From contig SLTJ01000033.1 in assembly GCA_004347685.1 (NCBI GenBank), forward strand, positions 1-64,000: a stretch of 64,000 bases of DNA, given 5' to 3'. Every line of letters starts with the position of its first letter. Within the stretch, counting starts at the first letter, position 1. Source of the DNA: Clostridia bacterium (GTDB lineage: Bacteria; Bacillota; DSM-521; Neomoorellales; SLTJ01). The translations under genes were made by a program, and so were the position numbers. Below, in pieces: positions 52,474 to 64,000 of this stretch. The notes under the pieces were generated by a model. It was not told the DNA's origin. It saw only the letters and a program-made list of their open reading frames with translations, and searched no databases.

Positions 52474-53622
52474 ATGGGTAACGGCAGGCTGTCGCTCCCG
52501 GCCGGGGTACGGGATATGTTGCCGGAGGAGGCGGCCAGGGTTCGGCAACTGGAGAACGTCCTGGTTCACCTTTTTGCTTCCTGGGGCTACCAGGAAGTAA
52601 TCCCCCCGACTTTTGAATACGCGGATACCTACACCCGGAAGGGTAGTTCGCAGTCACCCGGCTATCTTTTCCGTTTTATAGACCAGGAAGGCGAGGTAGT
52701 GGCCCTCCGGCCTGAGTTTACCACCCCCATCGCCCGCCTGGTCAGCACCCGGCTGAACCGGGCTTCCCTGCCCCTGCGCCTTTTTTATTTAGGGAACGTT
52801 TTCCGTTACCAGAGCAACGTGGTAGGTGGGCAGCGGGAATTTCGTCAGGCCGGCCTGGAGTTGATCGGGGCTACCGGGGCCAGGGCTGATGCCGAAGTTG
52901 TGCTCCTGGCAGCCGAGGCCCTTCTGGCAGCCGGGCTGCGGGATTTTCATGTGCTGCTGGGCCACGTGCAGATAACCGAAGCTTTGCTCGCGGCCAGCTT
53001 TGCCCCCGCAGGCATACCGCCGGCGCGGGAAGCCCTCATGGGCAAGGATTACGCTGGCCTTAACCGCATGGCGCGGGAATACGGCCTGCAGCCGGAGACC
53101 TGGCAGGTGCGGGACTTGCATGGGGGCCGTGAAGTGCTGGACCGCCTGCGGACCGTCCTGCCGGAACAGGGTAACGGCCCGGCGCGGGAGCTGGCTGAGG
53201 TGTGGGAGGCCCTGAGCACGTGTGGTCTGGAGAATCTCCTTTCTCTAGACCTTACCCTGGTCCGGGATCTGGATTACTATACGGGGATGGTGTTTGAAAT
53301 TTATGCCCCTGGCCTGGGTTTTCCCGTTGGCGGCGGCGGTCGCTACGACCATCTGCTCGAGCAGTTCGGCCTGGAGGCTCCGGCCACGGGCTTTGCCATA
53401 GGAATCGAGCGCCTGCTGGCGGTGATGCCTTCCAGCCCGCAGCCACCTGCGCCACCAGATTACCTGGTAGGCGGGAAGACTACCGGCGACGTGTTGGCGC
53501 AAGCGCGGGAACTGCGGCGGCAGGGTTACCAGGTAGAGCTACTTGCCGCGGGGATTTCGCGGGAGCAGGCACGGGAGGCGGCCAGGGTCAAGGGCGCAAA
53601 GGAACTCTGTTATCTTGATTGA
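52474..53622 (+). CDS. hisZ: ATP phosphoribosyltransferase regulatory subunit
   Basis: This 382-residue HisZ is a histidyl-tRNA synthetase paralogue without aminoacylation function. It has LPAGVRDMLPEEAARVRQLE, TPIARLVSTR, FYLGNVFRYQ and, late, VGGGGRYDHLLEQFG. It forms the hetero-octamer with the short HisG encoded 200 bp downstream. ATG 52474 is taken as the start; a TTG at 52468 is close to GGAGAAGGG and possible. It is the first gene of the his operon. Confidence 0.92.
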   Translation: MGNGRLSLPAGVRDMLPEEAARVRQLENVLVHLFASWGYQEVIPPTFEYADTYTRKGSSQSPGYLFRFIDQEGEVVALRPEFTTPIARLVSTRLNRASLPLRLFYLGNVFRYQSNVVGGQREFRQAGLELIGATGARADAEVVLLAAEALLAAGLRDFHVLLGHVQITEALLAASFAPAGIPPAREALMGKDYAGLNRMAREYGLQPETWQVRDLHGGREVLDRLRTVLPEQGNGPARELAEVWEALSTCGLENLLSLDLTLVRDLDYYTGMVFEIYAPGLGFPVGGGGRYDHLLEQFGLEAPATGFAIGIERLLAVMPSSPQPPAPPDYLVGGKTTGDVLAQARELRRQGYQVELLAAGISREQAREAARVKGAKELCYLD

Positions 53623-53667
53623 CGGATTTACGCGGAGCTGGCGCCGGCGTGCGGCCGGGGCGTCCCT

Positions 53668-53817
53668 TGCTCACTGCGCCGTCATCAGAAAGAGGACGAA
53701 AACGGCGGCGAAGCTGGAGGCCGTGAGATGAGGGGTTTGGAACCGGCGCGGCCGGTTCCTACAAGTGTCCCACCTCCCACCTCCCACTTCCCACCTCTCA
53801 CCTCTAATTTCAGGGGC
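53668..53817 (+). repeat. Dispersed heptad repeat, copy 4
   Basis: From CTGCGCCGTCATCAGAAAGA through the perfect palindrome GGAACCGGC-GCG-GCCGGTTCC (from about 53740), TACAAGTGTCCCACC, five CCCACCT-like heptads and TCTAATTTCAGGGG. The end AGGGGCAG lies immediately before the hisG GTG and is its apparent ribosome binding site. The hisZ-hisG spacer holds no gene. Confidence 0.75.
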
Positions 53818-53819
53818 AG

Positions 53820-54497
53820 GTGGTTGGTATCGGTCAGGTTGACATAACCCTTGCCTTGCCTAAAGGCAAGTTGGGCCAGGAATCAATAAAGCTTCTGGAG
53901 CAGGCCGGACTGCCGGTGGCAGGATTGGAGACGGAAGCCAGGCGGCTGCTTTACGAGTATCCCTCCCGGGGTATAAAATATATTATTTGCCGGCCTACTG
54001 ATGTCCCCACTTACGTAGAATACGGGGCGGCCGACCTGGGAATAGCCGGTAAGGACGTGTTGGTGGAAAGCGGGGCCGGAGTGCTGGAACTGCTCGATTT
54101 GCGGTTCGGCTACTGCCGTTTTGTCGTGGCAGTACCCGGGTCCCGGCTGCACGAAGGCCAGCCTTTTGATTTGAATGCCATGAGCCACCGCCGCGTGGCC
54201 ACCAAATTCCCCCGGGTGACCGAAGAATTTTTCCGCAACCTGGGGGTGCAGGTGGAGGTAATCAAGCTGCACGGGAACATCGAGCTGGCTCCCCAGGTGG
54301 GGCTGGCCGACATGATCGTGGATATCGTTTCTACCGGTCGCACCCTGGCCGAAAACGACCTGGTGCCGGTGGCCGAGATTTTTCCGGCCACGGCCCGGCT
54401 GGTGGCCAACCGGGTAAGTTTCCGCCTCAAGTATGAGCGGGTGCAGGAAGTATTGCTGGCCATGGAAGCGGCCGTGGGGCCGCAGGGCCGGCCGTAA
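53820..54497 (+). CDS. hisG: ATP phosphoribosyltransferase, short form
   Basis: This 225-residue HisG catalyses the first step of histidine synthesis (ATP + PRPP). It has LALPKGKLGQESIKLLEQAG, VPTYVEYGAADLGIAGKDVL, and the PRPP loop DIVSTGRTLAEN. It lacks the C-terminal regulatory domain of the long form and so depends on HisZ. GTG 53820 is used; the Shine-Dalgarno sequence comes from the repeat upstream. Confidence 0.94.
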   Translation: MVGIGQVDITLALPKGKLGQESIKLLEQAGLPVAGLETEARRLLYEYPSRGIKYIICRPTDVPTYVEYGAADLGIAGKDVLVESGAGVLELLDLRFGYCRFVVAVPGSRLHEGQPFDLNAMSHRRVATKFPRVTEEFFRNLGVQVEVIKLHGNIELAPQVGLADMIVDIVSTGRTLAENDLVPVAEIFPATARLVANRVSFRLKYERVQEVLLAMEAAVGPQGRP

Positions 54498-54524
54498 CGT
54501 AAAATGTCTGGCGGAGGGATGCGG

Positions 54525-55817
54525 GTGGGCGAGCAAATTCTGCGGGTCATAAGGGCCGGCAGCGCTGCCTGGGCGGAGTTCATGGCGGCCCGCGCCGGGG
54601 AGCAGCAGCAACTGGAACAAGAAGTCAAGGAGGTCCTCGGGTCCGTAGCCGTAAGAGGCGATGCCGCCCTGCGGGAATATACCCGCCGCTGGGACGGGGT
54701 GGACATGCCCCCTGATAAGATCGAGGTTTGCCGCGAAGAAATCGAAGCGGCTTACCGGGAAGTCGCGCCTTCCTTTAAGCAGGCGTTGCTAGCCTGCCGG
54801 GATAACATCCAGGCCTTTCACCAGAGATCCAGGCCTAACTCCTGGTTTGCCACGGGTACCGCGGGCGAGATCGCCGGCCAGGTTTACTTGCCCTTGGCCC
54901 GGGTAGGGATTTACATCCCCGGCGGGCGGGCTGCCTATCCTTCCTCGGTGCTCATGACCGCCTTGCCGGCCATGGTAGCGGGCGTGGAGGAAATAATCAT
55001 GGTCACCCCGCCCGGCCCGGACGGCCGGGTGGATCCCCATGTCCTGGCTGCCGCGGCTCTTGCCGGGGTGAATAAAGTTTACCGGGTAGGCGGGGCCCAG
55101 GCCATTGCCGCCCTGGCCTTCGGTACGGCTACCATTCCTAAAGTTGACAAGATCGTCGGCCCGGGAAACGCCTATGTGGCCACGGCCAAGAGGCTGGTAT
55201 ACGGCCGGGTGGATATTGATATGGTAGCCGGCCCGAGTGAAGTGGTGGTAGTGGCCGACGGCGGTGTCCGGCCGGAATGGGTGGCCGCTGATCTTTTGGC
55301 CCAGGCCGAACACGATCCCCTGGCCCGGGCCGTCCTACTCACCCCGGCCGTGGAGCTGGCCTATCAGGTGGGCCGCGAAGTTGAGGCTCAGCTTGCCACC
55401 CTGCCGAAGGCCGGGATCGCCGGGGAGGCTCTGGCGAAGAACGGCGCGGCCGTCACCACCCGGGACCTGGAGGAGGCCCTGGCCCTGGCCAACGAGCTGG
55501 CCCCGGAGCACCTGGAGCTGATGCTGGCCGAACCCTGGGCCTGGCTGGCCAGGGTGAGAAACGCCGGCGCCGTCTTCCTGGGCGGGTACACGCCGGAGCC
55601 GGTAGGAGATTACCATGCCGGTCCGAGCCATGTCCTGCCCACCGGCGGGACAGCCAGGTTTTTCTCCCCCCTAGGAGTGGAGGATTTCCTGAAACGAACG
55701 AGCCTCATTGCCTACACCCCGGAAGGACTGGCCCGGGCCGCACCCAGCATTGTCACCATGGCCCGCGTTGAAGGCCTGGAGGCCCATGCCCGGGCGGTGG
55801 AGATTAGAGGGGTTTGA
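54525..55817 (+). CDS. hisD: Histidinol dehydrogenase
   Basis: This 430-residue, zinc- and NAD-dependent enzyme carries out the last two oxidations to histidine. Signature regions are GRAAYPSSVLMTALPA, KIVGPGNAYVATAKRLVYG, DMVAGPSEVVVVAD, DLLAQAEHDP. GTG 54525 lies 6 nt after GGAGGG; ATG 54504 (seven codons upstream) lacks such a site. Confidence 0.94.
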   Translation: MGEQILRVIRAGSAAWAEFMAARAGEQQQLEQEVKEVLGSVAVRGDAALREYTRRWDGVDMPPDKIEVCREEIEAAYREVAPSFKQALLACRDNIQAFHQRSRPNSWFATGTAGEIAGQVYLPLARVGIYIPGGRAAYPSSVLMTALPAMVAGVEEIIMVTPPGPDGRVDPHVLAAAALAGVNKVYRVGGAQAIAALAFGTATIPKVDKIVGPGNAYVATAKRLVYGRVDIDMVAGPSEVVVVADGGVRPEWVAADLLAQAEHDPLARAVLLTPAVELAYQVGREVEAQLATLPKAGIAGEALAKNGAAVTTRDLEEALALANELAPEHLELMLAEPWAWLARVRNAGAVFLGGYTPEPVGDYHAGPSHVLPTGGTARFFSPLGVEDFLKRTSLIAYTPEGLARAAPSIVTMARVEGLEAHARAVEIRGV

Positions 55818-55832
55818 GAGGAGGAAGACACC

Positions 55833-56423
55833 ATGTCCCGGATAGGCGAAGCAGAGCGGCAGACGCTGGAGACGCAGATCAAGGTGCGGCTGAACCTGGA
55901 CGGCCGGGGGCAATGGGCGGGTTCCAGCGGTATCGGCTTCCTGGATCACCTGCTGGCCCAGGTGGCCAGACACGGCCTCCTGGACCTGGAGCTTGGGGCC
56001 AAGGGTGACCTCCAGGTGGACAACCACCATACGGTGGAGGACATCGGCCTAACCCTGGGCCAGGCACTGCGCCAGGCCGTCGGGGCGAAAAAAGGGATTG
56101 CCCGCTATAGCTCGGCCTGGGTGCCCATGGACGAGGCCCTGGTGCTGGTGGTGCTGGACCTCAGCGGCCGGCCGTTCCTTGATTTTCAGGTGGATTTTGC
56201 GGCGGCCAAAATCGGGGGACTGGAGACGGAGATGCTCCCTGAGTTTTTACGGGCTTTGGCGACCGAAGGTGGCATAACTCTACACGTTCGTCAATTTGCC
56301 GGCAGGAATAGTCACCATGTTGCCGAAGCTATATTTAAGGCCCTGGGACAGGCCCTGCGTCGGGCCGTGTCCCTGGATCCGCGGCTGGAAGACGTTTTGT
56401 CCACAAAGGGGACCCTGGTTTGA
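55833..56423 (+). CDS. hisB: Imidazoleglycerol-phosphate dehydratase
   Basis: This 196-residue monofunctional HisB has the His-rich metal motifs LDHLLAQVARHG, DNHHTVEDIG, and RNSHHVAEAIFKALG. It dehydrates imidazole-glycerol phosphate. ATG 55833 follows GAGGAGG. Its stop overlaps the hisH start. Confidence 0.95.
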   Translation: MSRIGEAERQTLETQIKVRLNLDGRGQWAGSSGIGFLDHLLAQVARHGLLDLELGAKGDLQVDNHHTVEDIGLTLGQALRQAVGAKKGIARYSSAWVPMDEALVLVVLDLSGRPFLDFQVDFAAAKIGGLETEMLPEFLRALATEGGITLHVRQFAGRNSHHVAEAIFKALGQALRRAVSLDPRLEDVLSTKGTLV

Positions 56424-57046
56424 TCGCCATTGTAGATTACGGGATGGGGAATCTGCGCAGCGTCCAGAAGGGTCTGGAAAAAGTCGGGTTTGCCGCCGAG
56501 GTGACGGCCGATCCGGAGAGAGTCCTGGCGGCCCGGGGAGTGGTGCTCCCGGGGGTAGGTGCCTTTGCCGCGGCCATGAAGGCCCTCCGGGACCAGGGCT
56601 TGGTGCCGGCCCTGAAGGAAACCGTGGCTGCGGGTAAGCCCTTCCTCGGCATCTGCCTGGGCTTACAGTTGCTATTTACCGGCAGTGAGGAGGGCGGCTG
56701 GCATGAGGGCCTGGGTATTTTCCCAGGAAGGGTGAAGAAGCTGCCGGCCGGCTTGAAGATTCCCCATATGGGCTGGAATGAAGTTACCTGGCAGGGGGCC
56801 TCGCCCCTGACGGAGGGTATGCCGGCAAAGGGTTCCTTTTATTTTGTCCATTCCTATTATGTGGAGCCGGAGGACAGCCAAGTGGTCCTCGGTTTGACCG
56901 ACTACGGGATTGCTTTTGTTTCCGCCGTTCGCCAGAACCTGGTTTTCGGCCTCCAGTGTCACCCGGAAAAAAGCAGCCGCCTGGGCCTCGAGCTTCTAAG
57001 AAACTTTGGGGAGTTGGTGTATCATGCTGGTGATCCCGGCCATTGA
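56420..57046 (+). CDS. hisH: Imidazole glycerol phosphate synthase, glutaminase subunit
   Basis: This 208-residue class I amidotransferase feeds ammonia to HisF. It shows VDYGMGNLRSVQKGLEKVGF, the nucleophile region LGICLGLQLLF and GLQCHPEKSS. TTG 56420 overlaps the hisB stop; the gene overlaps hisA by 23 bp. Confidence 0.95.
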   Translation: MIAIVDYGMGNLRSVQKGLEKVGFAAEVTADPERVLAARGVVLPGVGAFAAAMKALRDQGLVPALKETVAAGKPFLGICLGLQLLFTGSEEGGWHEGLGIFPGRVKKLPAGLKIPHMGWNEVTWQGASPLTEGMPAKGSFYFVHSYYVEPEDSQVVLGLTDYGIAFVSAVRQNLVFGLQCHPEKSSRLGLELLRNFGELVYHAGDPGH

Positions 57047-57752
57047 CCTGCGGGAAGGCAAGTGTGTGCGTTTGTTTCAGGGCCGCAGGGATGAGGAGAC
57101 GGTTTTTTCCACCGACCCGGTAGCCGTAGCCCAGATGTGGCAGGAGAGGGGGGCCACCTGGCTCCATGTGGTGGATCTGGACGGGGCCTTTACGGGCCGG
57201 CCGGCCAACCTAGAGGCCGTAAAGGGCATTCTGGCCGGGGTGGACATTCCGGTTCAACTGGGCGGTGGGCTGCGGACACTGGAGGCTGTTGAGCAGGCCT
57301 TTGACCTGGGGGTAAGCCGGGTAGTTATCGGCACCGCCGCCGTCCAGGACGCAGATCTCCTGGCCCGGGCCGTGGAGCGCTTCGACCGGTTGCGGGTGGC
57401 GGTAGGGATAGACAGCAAGAACGGCTGGGTGGCAGTTGAAGGCTGGGAGACAGTGGTGGAGAAAAAAGTCTTGGACCTGATCGCGGAAATAAAGGAGTCC
57501 GGAGTTGAAAGGATAATATATACAGATATCTGGCGCGACGGCACCTTGGAAGGGGTTAACCTCGGGGGCACCCGGGAGGTGGCCCTGCGTTCGCGGATGC
57601 GGATAATTGCTTCCGGGGGGGTGTCTTCCCTCGACGATTTGCGCGCTTTAAAGGAACTAGAAACAGTCGGGGTGGAAGGGGCCATCCTGGGCCGGGCCTT
57701 ATACGTGGGTGCCATTTCCCTGGAAGAGGCCCTGCAGGTGGCGGGTAGCTAA
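57024..57752 (+). CDS. hisA: ProFAR isomerase
   Basis: This 242-residue (beta/alpha)8 isomerase begins [20 protein letters not shown], with catalytic Asp in the first strand, and has the second phosphate site in [14 protein letters not shown] 57024 lies inside hisH; GTG 57030 is possible. Its stop overlaps the hisF ATG (TAATG). Confidence 0.95.
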   Translation: MLVIPAIDLREGKCVRLFQGRRDEETVFSTDPVAVAQMWQERGATWLHVVDLDGAFTGRPANLEAVKGILAGVDIPVQLGGGLRTLEAVEQAFDLGVSRVVIGTAAVQDADLLARAVERFDRLRVAVGIDSKNGWVAVEGWETVVEKKVLDLIAEIKESGVERIIYTDIWRDGTLEGVNLGGTREVALRSRMRIIASGGVSSLDDLRALKELETVGVEGAILGRALYVGAISLEEALQVAGS

Positions 57753-58516
57753 TGCTGGCCAAAAGAATCATCCCTTGCCTGGACGTGGATGCCGGCCGGG
57801 TGGTAAAAGGCGTGAACTTTGTTAACCTGCGGGATGCCGGCGACCCGGTGGAACTGGCGGCCTTTTACGACGCCGAGGAGGCTGACGAGCTGGTATTCTT
57901 GGACATAACCGCTTCCAGTTCCGGGCGGCAGATCATGCTGGACGTGGCCCGGCGCACGGCGGAAGAAGTCTTTATTCCCTTCACGGTGGGGGGCGGGCTG
58001 CGCACCCTGGACGATATCCGGGCCATGCTCAAGGCCGGGGCCGATAAGGTTTCCCTGAATACGGCCGCGGTAGAGAACCCGGACTTGGTCGCCAGGGCCG
58101 CCGACCGCTTTGGCTCCCAGTGTATCGTGGTGGCCCTTGACGCCCGCCGGGTAGGGCCTGACAGGTGGGAGGTTTATACCCACGGGGGCCGCCGGCCCAC
58201 CGGCCGGGACGCCGTGGCCTGGGCGCGGCAGGTTGCGGAGCTGGGGGCCGGGGAGATCCTCTTGACCAGCATGGACCGGGACGGCACCCGGGACGGTTAC
58301 GATATTTCCCTGACCCGCGAGATTAGCCGGGCCGTAAATATCCCGGTCATTGCCTCCGGCGGCGCCGGGAAGCTGGAGCATTTTCTGGAGGCCCTCACGG
58401 CCGGTGAGGCTGATGCCGTGCTGGCGGCTTCCCTTTTCCATTACCAGGAATACACTATCGGCCAGGTAAAAGCCTATCTGGCATCCCAAGGGGTGGTGGT
58501 GCGCAGGTGCGCATAG
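57752..58516 (+). CDS. hisF: Imidazole glycerol phosphate synthase, cyclase subunit
   Basis: This 254-residue barrel has [40 protein letters not shown] and [15 protein letters not shown]. It forms imidazole-glycerol phosphate and AICAR, the latter feeding the purine pathway encoded earlier in the window. It overlaps hisIE by 10 bp. Confidence 0.96.
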   Translation: MLAKRIIPCLDVDAGRVVKGVNFVNLRDAGDPVELAAFYDAEEADELVFLDITASSSGRQIMLDVARRTAEEVFIPFTVGGGLRTLDDIRAMLKAGADKVSLNTAAVENPDLVARAADRFGSQCIVVALDARRVGPDRWEVYTHGGRRPTGRDAVAWARQVAELGAGEILLTSMDRDGTRDGYDISLTREISRAVNIPVIASGGAGKLEHFLEALTAGEADAVLAASLFHYQEYTIGQVKAYLASQGVVVRRCA

Positions 58517-59147
58517 AGGACGTAAAGGAACAGGATTTCCTGGGCCACGTTAAGTTTGACGCCAACGGCCTTATTCCGGCTATCATCCAGGATGCCGGTA
58601 GTTCCCAGGTCTTGATGCTGGCCTACATGAACGAGGAGGCCTTGAGGCGGAGCCTGGCCAGCGGCCGGACCTGGTTCTTCAGCCGCAGCCGCCAGCGCCT
58701 GTGGCTGAAGGGGGAAACCTCCGGCAACAGTCAGGAGATCGAGGAAATATTCTATGACTGTGACGCTGATACCTTGCTGGTAAAGGTGCGACAGGAGGGC
58801 GTGGCCTGCCACGAGGGCAACTTCTCCTGTTTCCATTATCCCCTGGAGGACCAGCCGAAACCAGATTATGGCCGAATCGTAGATACCCTCTTTGCCGTGA
58901 TCAAGGAGCGGCAGGCCGGCAGGCCGGAGGGTTCTTATACGGCCTCCCTTTTTAGCGCGGGGCTGGACAAGATTTTGAAGAAAATCGGGGAAGAGGCGGC
59001 TGAGGTTATCATTGCCGCCAAGGGCGGACAAAGAGAGGAAGTAGTTTACGAAGCAGGCGACCTGGCTTACCATTTGCTCGTGCTCTTGGCCGAGCAGGGG
59101 CTGGGGCCGGAGGACGTCAGGCAGGAGCTGGCGCGGAGGCGGAAGTA

Positions 59148-59148
<1 letters not shown>
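58507..59148 (+). CDS. hisI: Phosphoribosyl-AMP cyclohydrolase/phosphoribosyl-ATP pyrophosphohydrolase fusion
   Basis: This 213-residue HisIE fusion has an N-terminal cyclohydrolase with [31 protein letters not shown] and [22 protein letters not shown]-terminal MazG-like pyrophosphohydrolase follows with [18 protein letters not shown] and [19 protein letters not shown] 58507 lies inside hisF. hisC and histidinol phosphatase are not in the window. Confidence 0.95.
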
Positions 59149-63325
<4,177 letters not shown>

Positions 63326-63422
63326 CGGTTGGGGGTCAGAACTCGCAGGTGCCCGTTTTTGTGGGTTGTGGCCTTTTTTACCATTTACCCTGAGGGCCTT
63401 CGCGCTTTAGTTGACGGCGCAG
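63326..63422 (-). repeat. Degraded copy of the dispersed heptad repeat
   Basis: On the minus strand this spacer starts CTGCGCCGTCAACTAAAGCG, matching the start of copy 4, and ends GTTCTGACCCCCAACCGCTA, like the heptad part of copy 3. The middle is not alignable by eye. Confidence 0.4.
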
Positions 63423-63443
63423 CATTTTCGTGAGGTGAGGCTT

Positions 63444-63728
63444 GTGAGTATTTCTTTAGAAGAAGTGGAGCATGTGGCCCTGCTGGCCAGGTTGGAACTC
63501 GGTCCCGCGGAGAAGGAAGCCTACACCCAGCAGCTCAACGCCATCCTGGGCTATATGGAGAAGCTAAACGAACTGGACACTGAAAACGTGGAGCCCATGG
63601 CCCACGTCCTGCCCCTGGCCAATGTTTTTCGCGAGGACGAGGTCAAGCCGGGCCTCGCTCCTGAGGCGGCCTTGGACCAGGCCCCGGACAAACACGACAA
63701 CCAGTTCCGCGTGCCCAAAATAGTATAG
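63444..63728 (+). CDS. gatC: Asp-tRNA(Asn)/Glu-tRNA(Gln) amidotransferase subunit C
   Basis: This 94-residue GatC stabilises GatA and GatB. It has SISLEEVEHVALLARLEL, NAILGYMEKLNELDTENVEP and FREDEVKPGL. GTG 63444 follows GAGGTGAGG. It heads the gatCA(B) operon; GatCAB makes Gln-tRNA and Asn-tRNA by transamidation. Confidence 0.95.
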   Translation: MSISLEEVEHVALLARLELGPAEKEAYTQQLNAILGYMEKLNELDTENVEPMAHVLPLANVFREDEVKPGLAPEAALDQAPDKHDNQFRVPKIV

Positions 63729-63735
63729 ACGATTG

Positions 63736-63768
63736 GTCGCTAACCCCCAACCTTTAGTTTAGGGGAGT
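63736..63768 (+). repeat. Tail of the dispersed repeat before gatA
   Basis: CTAACCCCCAACCTTTAGTT followed by TAGGGGAG resembles the heptad tail of the repeat. AGGGGAG serves as a plausible ribosome binding site for gatA. Confidence 0.4.
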
Positions 63769-63777
63769 GTATAGCCT

Positions 63778-64000
63778 TTGGAACTATATAACCTGCCGGT
63801 ACATGAACTGCACCGCCTCCTTGTGGAACGCCAGGTCAGTGCGGGTGAATTGACGGCCACCTTTTTGGAGCGCATCGCCGCTGTCGAGCCGGCGGTAAAG
63901 GCCTACCTTACCCTCACCCGGGAGCAGGCCCTGGCGGGAGCCGGGGCAGTGGACGATACCACCGGCCGGGGAGAGATCCTTGCCCCTCTGGCCGGCATCC
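63778..64000 (+). CDS. gatA: Asp-tRNA(Asn)/Glu-tRNA(Gln) amidotransferase subunit A, N-terminal part
   Basis: The gene runs off the right edge after 74 codons. From TTG 63778 it reads ELYNLPVHELHRLLVERQVS and AAVEPAVKAYLTLTREQAL, the usual start of GatA. The amidase Ser-cisSer-Lys residues lie outside the window. AGGGGAG, 10 nt upstream, is the ribosome binding site. Confidence 0.9.
   Translation, partial: MELYNLPVHELHRLLVERQVSAGELTATFLERIAAVEPAVKAYLTLTREQALAGAGAVDDTTGRGEILAPLAGI

Overview
The window reads as chromosomal DNA of a high-GC, anaerobic, probably thermophilic member of the Bacillota (class Clostridia; a Moorella- or Peptococcaceae-like organism). This rests on the flavodiiron protein start, the rplM-rpsI pair, a short HisG that needs HisZ, a purSQL-type purine operon, PcrA-LigA-GatCA order, many GTG/TTG starts with strong Shine-Dalgarno sequences, and sigma-A promoters. 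The species is an inference; no rRNA or tRNA gene was seen.

Layout. 1-7,973: housekeeping genes (flavodiiron protein fragment, PLP decarboxylase, bifunctional nuclease, glycosyltransferase and metallo-hydrolase, L13/S9, a small membrane protein, a TPR protein). 8,057-29,793: an accessory and defence region. It holds a 1,298-residue BrxC/PglY-like ATPase whose downstream partner is a frameshifted stub, an AccI-like type II restriction-modification pair, a decayed type III system, a VapBC remnant, HEPN/nucleotidyltransferase modules, an ECF sigma/anti-sigma pair, a transposase remnant, CRISPR-like single repeats and an AbiEii-type gene. Two hpt copies in opposite orientation (truncated at 12.1-12.5 kb, intact at 28.0-28.5 kb) bracket about 15.5 kb of it. 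29,837-44,516: guaA followed by a nearly complete purine operon (purE, an MBL-like gene, purB, C, S, Q, L, F, M, N, H, D). 44,821-52,200: a rearranged accessory block. 52,474-59,148: histidine operon hisZ-G-D-B-H-A-F-IE, running into pcrA, ligA, gatC and the start of gatA at the right edge.

The most unusual locus is 44.8-51.3 kb. A single 785-residue protein joins an ArsM-type arsenite methyltransferase, with its three expected arsenic-binding cysteines, to a radical SAM/SPASM enzyme and a Cys-rich tail. Just upstream are a membrane Fe-S/CCG-domain oxidoreductase, a flippase-like membrane protein, a TVP38/TMEM64 protein, the C-terminal piece of a TIGR04283-like glycosyltransferase and the N-terminal piece of a CDP-alcohol phosphatidyltransferase. 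I infer a damaged or alternative organoarsenical (possibly arsenolipid) pathway.

A second theme is a dispersed repeat of about 130 bp, with four good copies and two degraded ones, all in the housekeeping parts. It has a hairpin, a run of CCCACCT-like heptads and a TTTCAGGGG tail. The tail sits just before several start codons and seems to supply their ribosome binding sites; one copy appears to have become the N-terminal extension of PurH.
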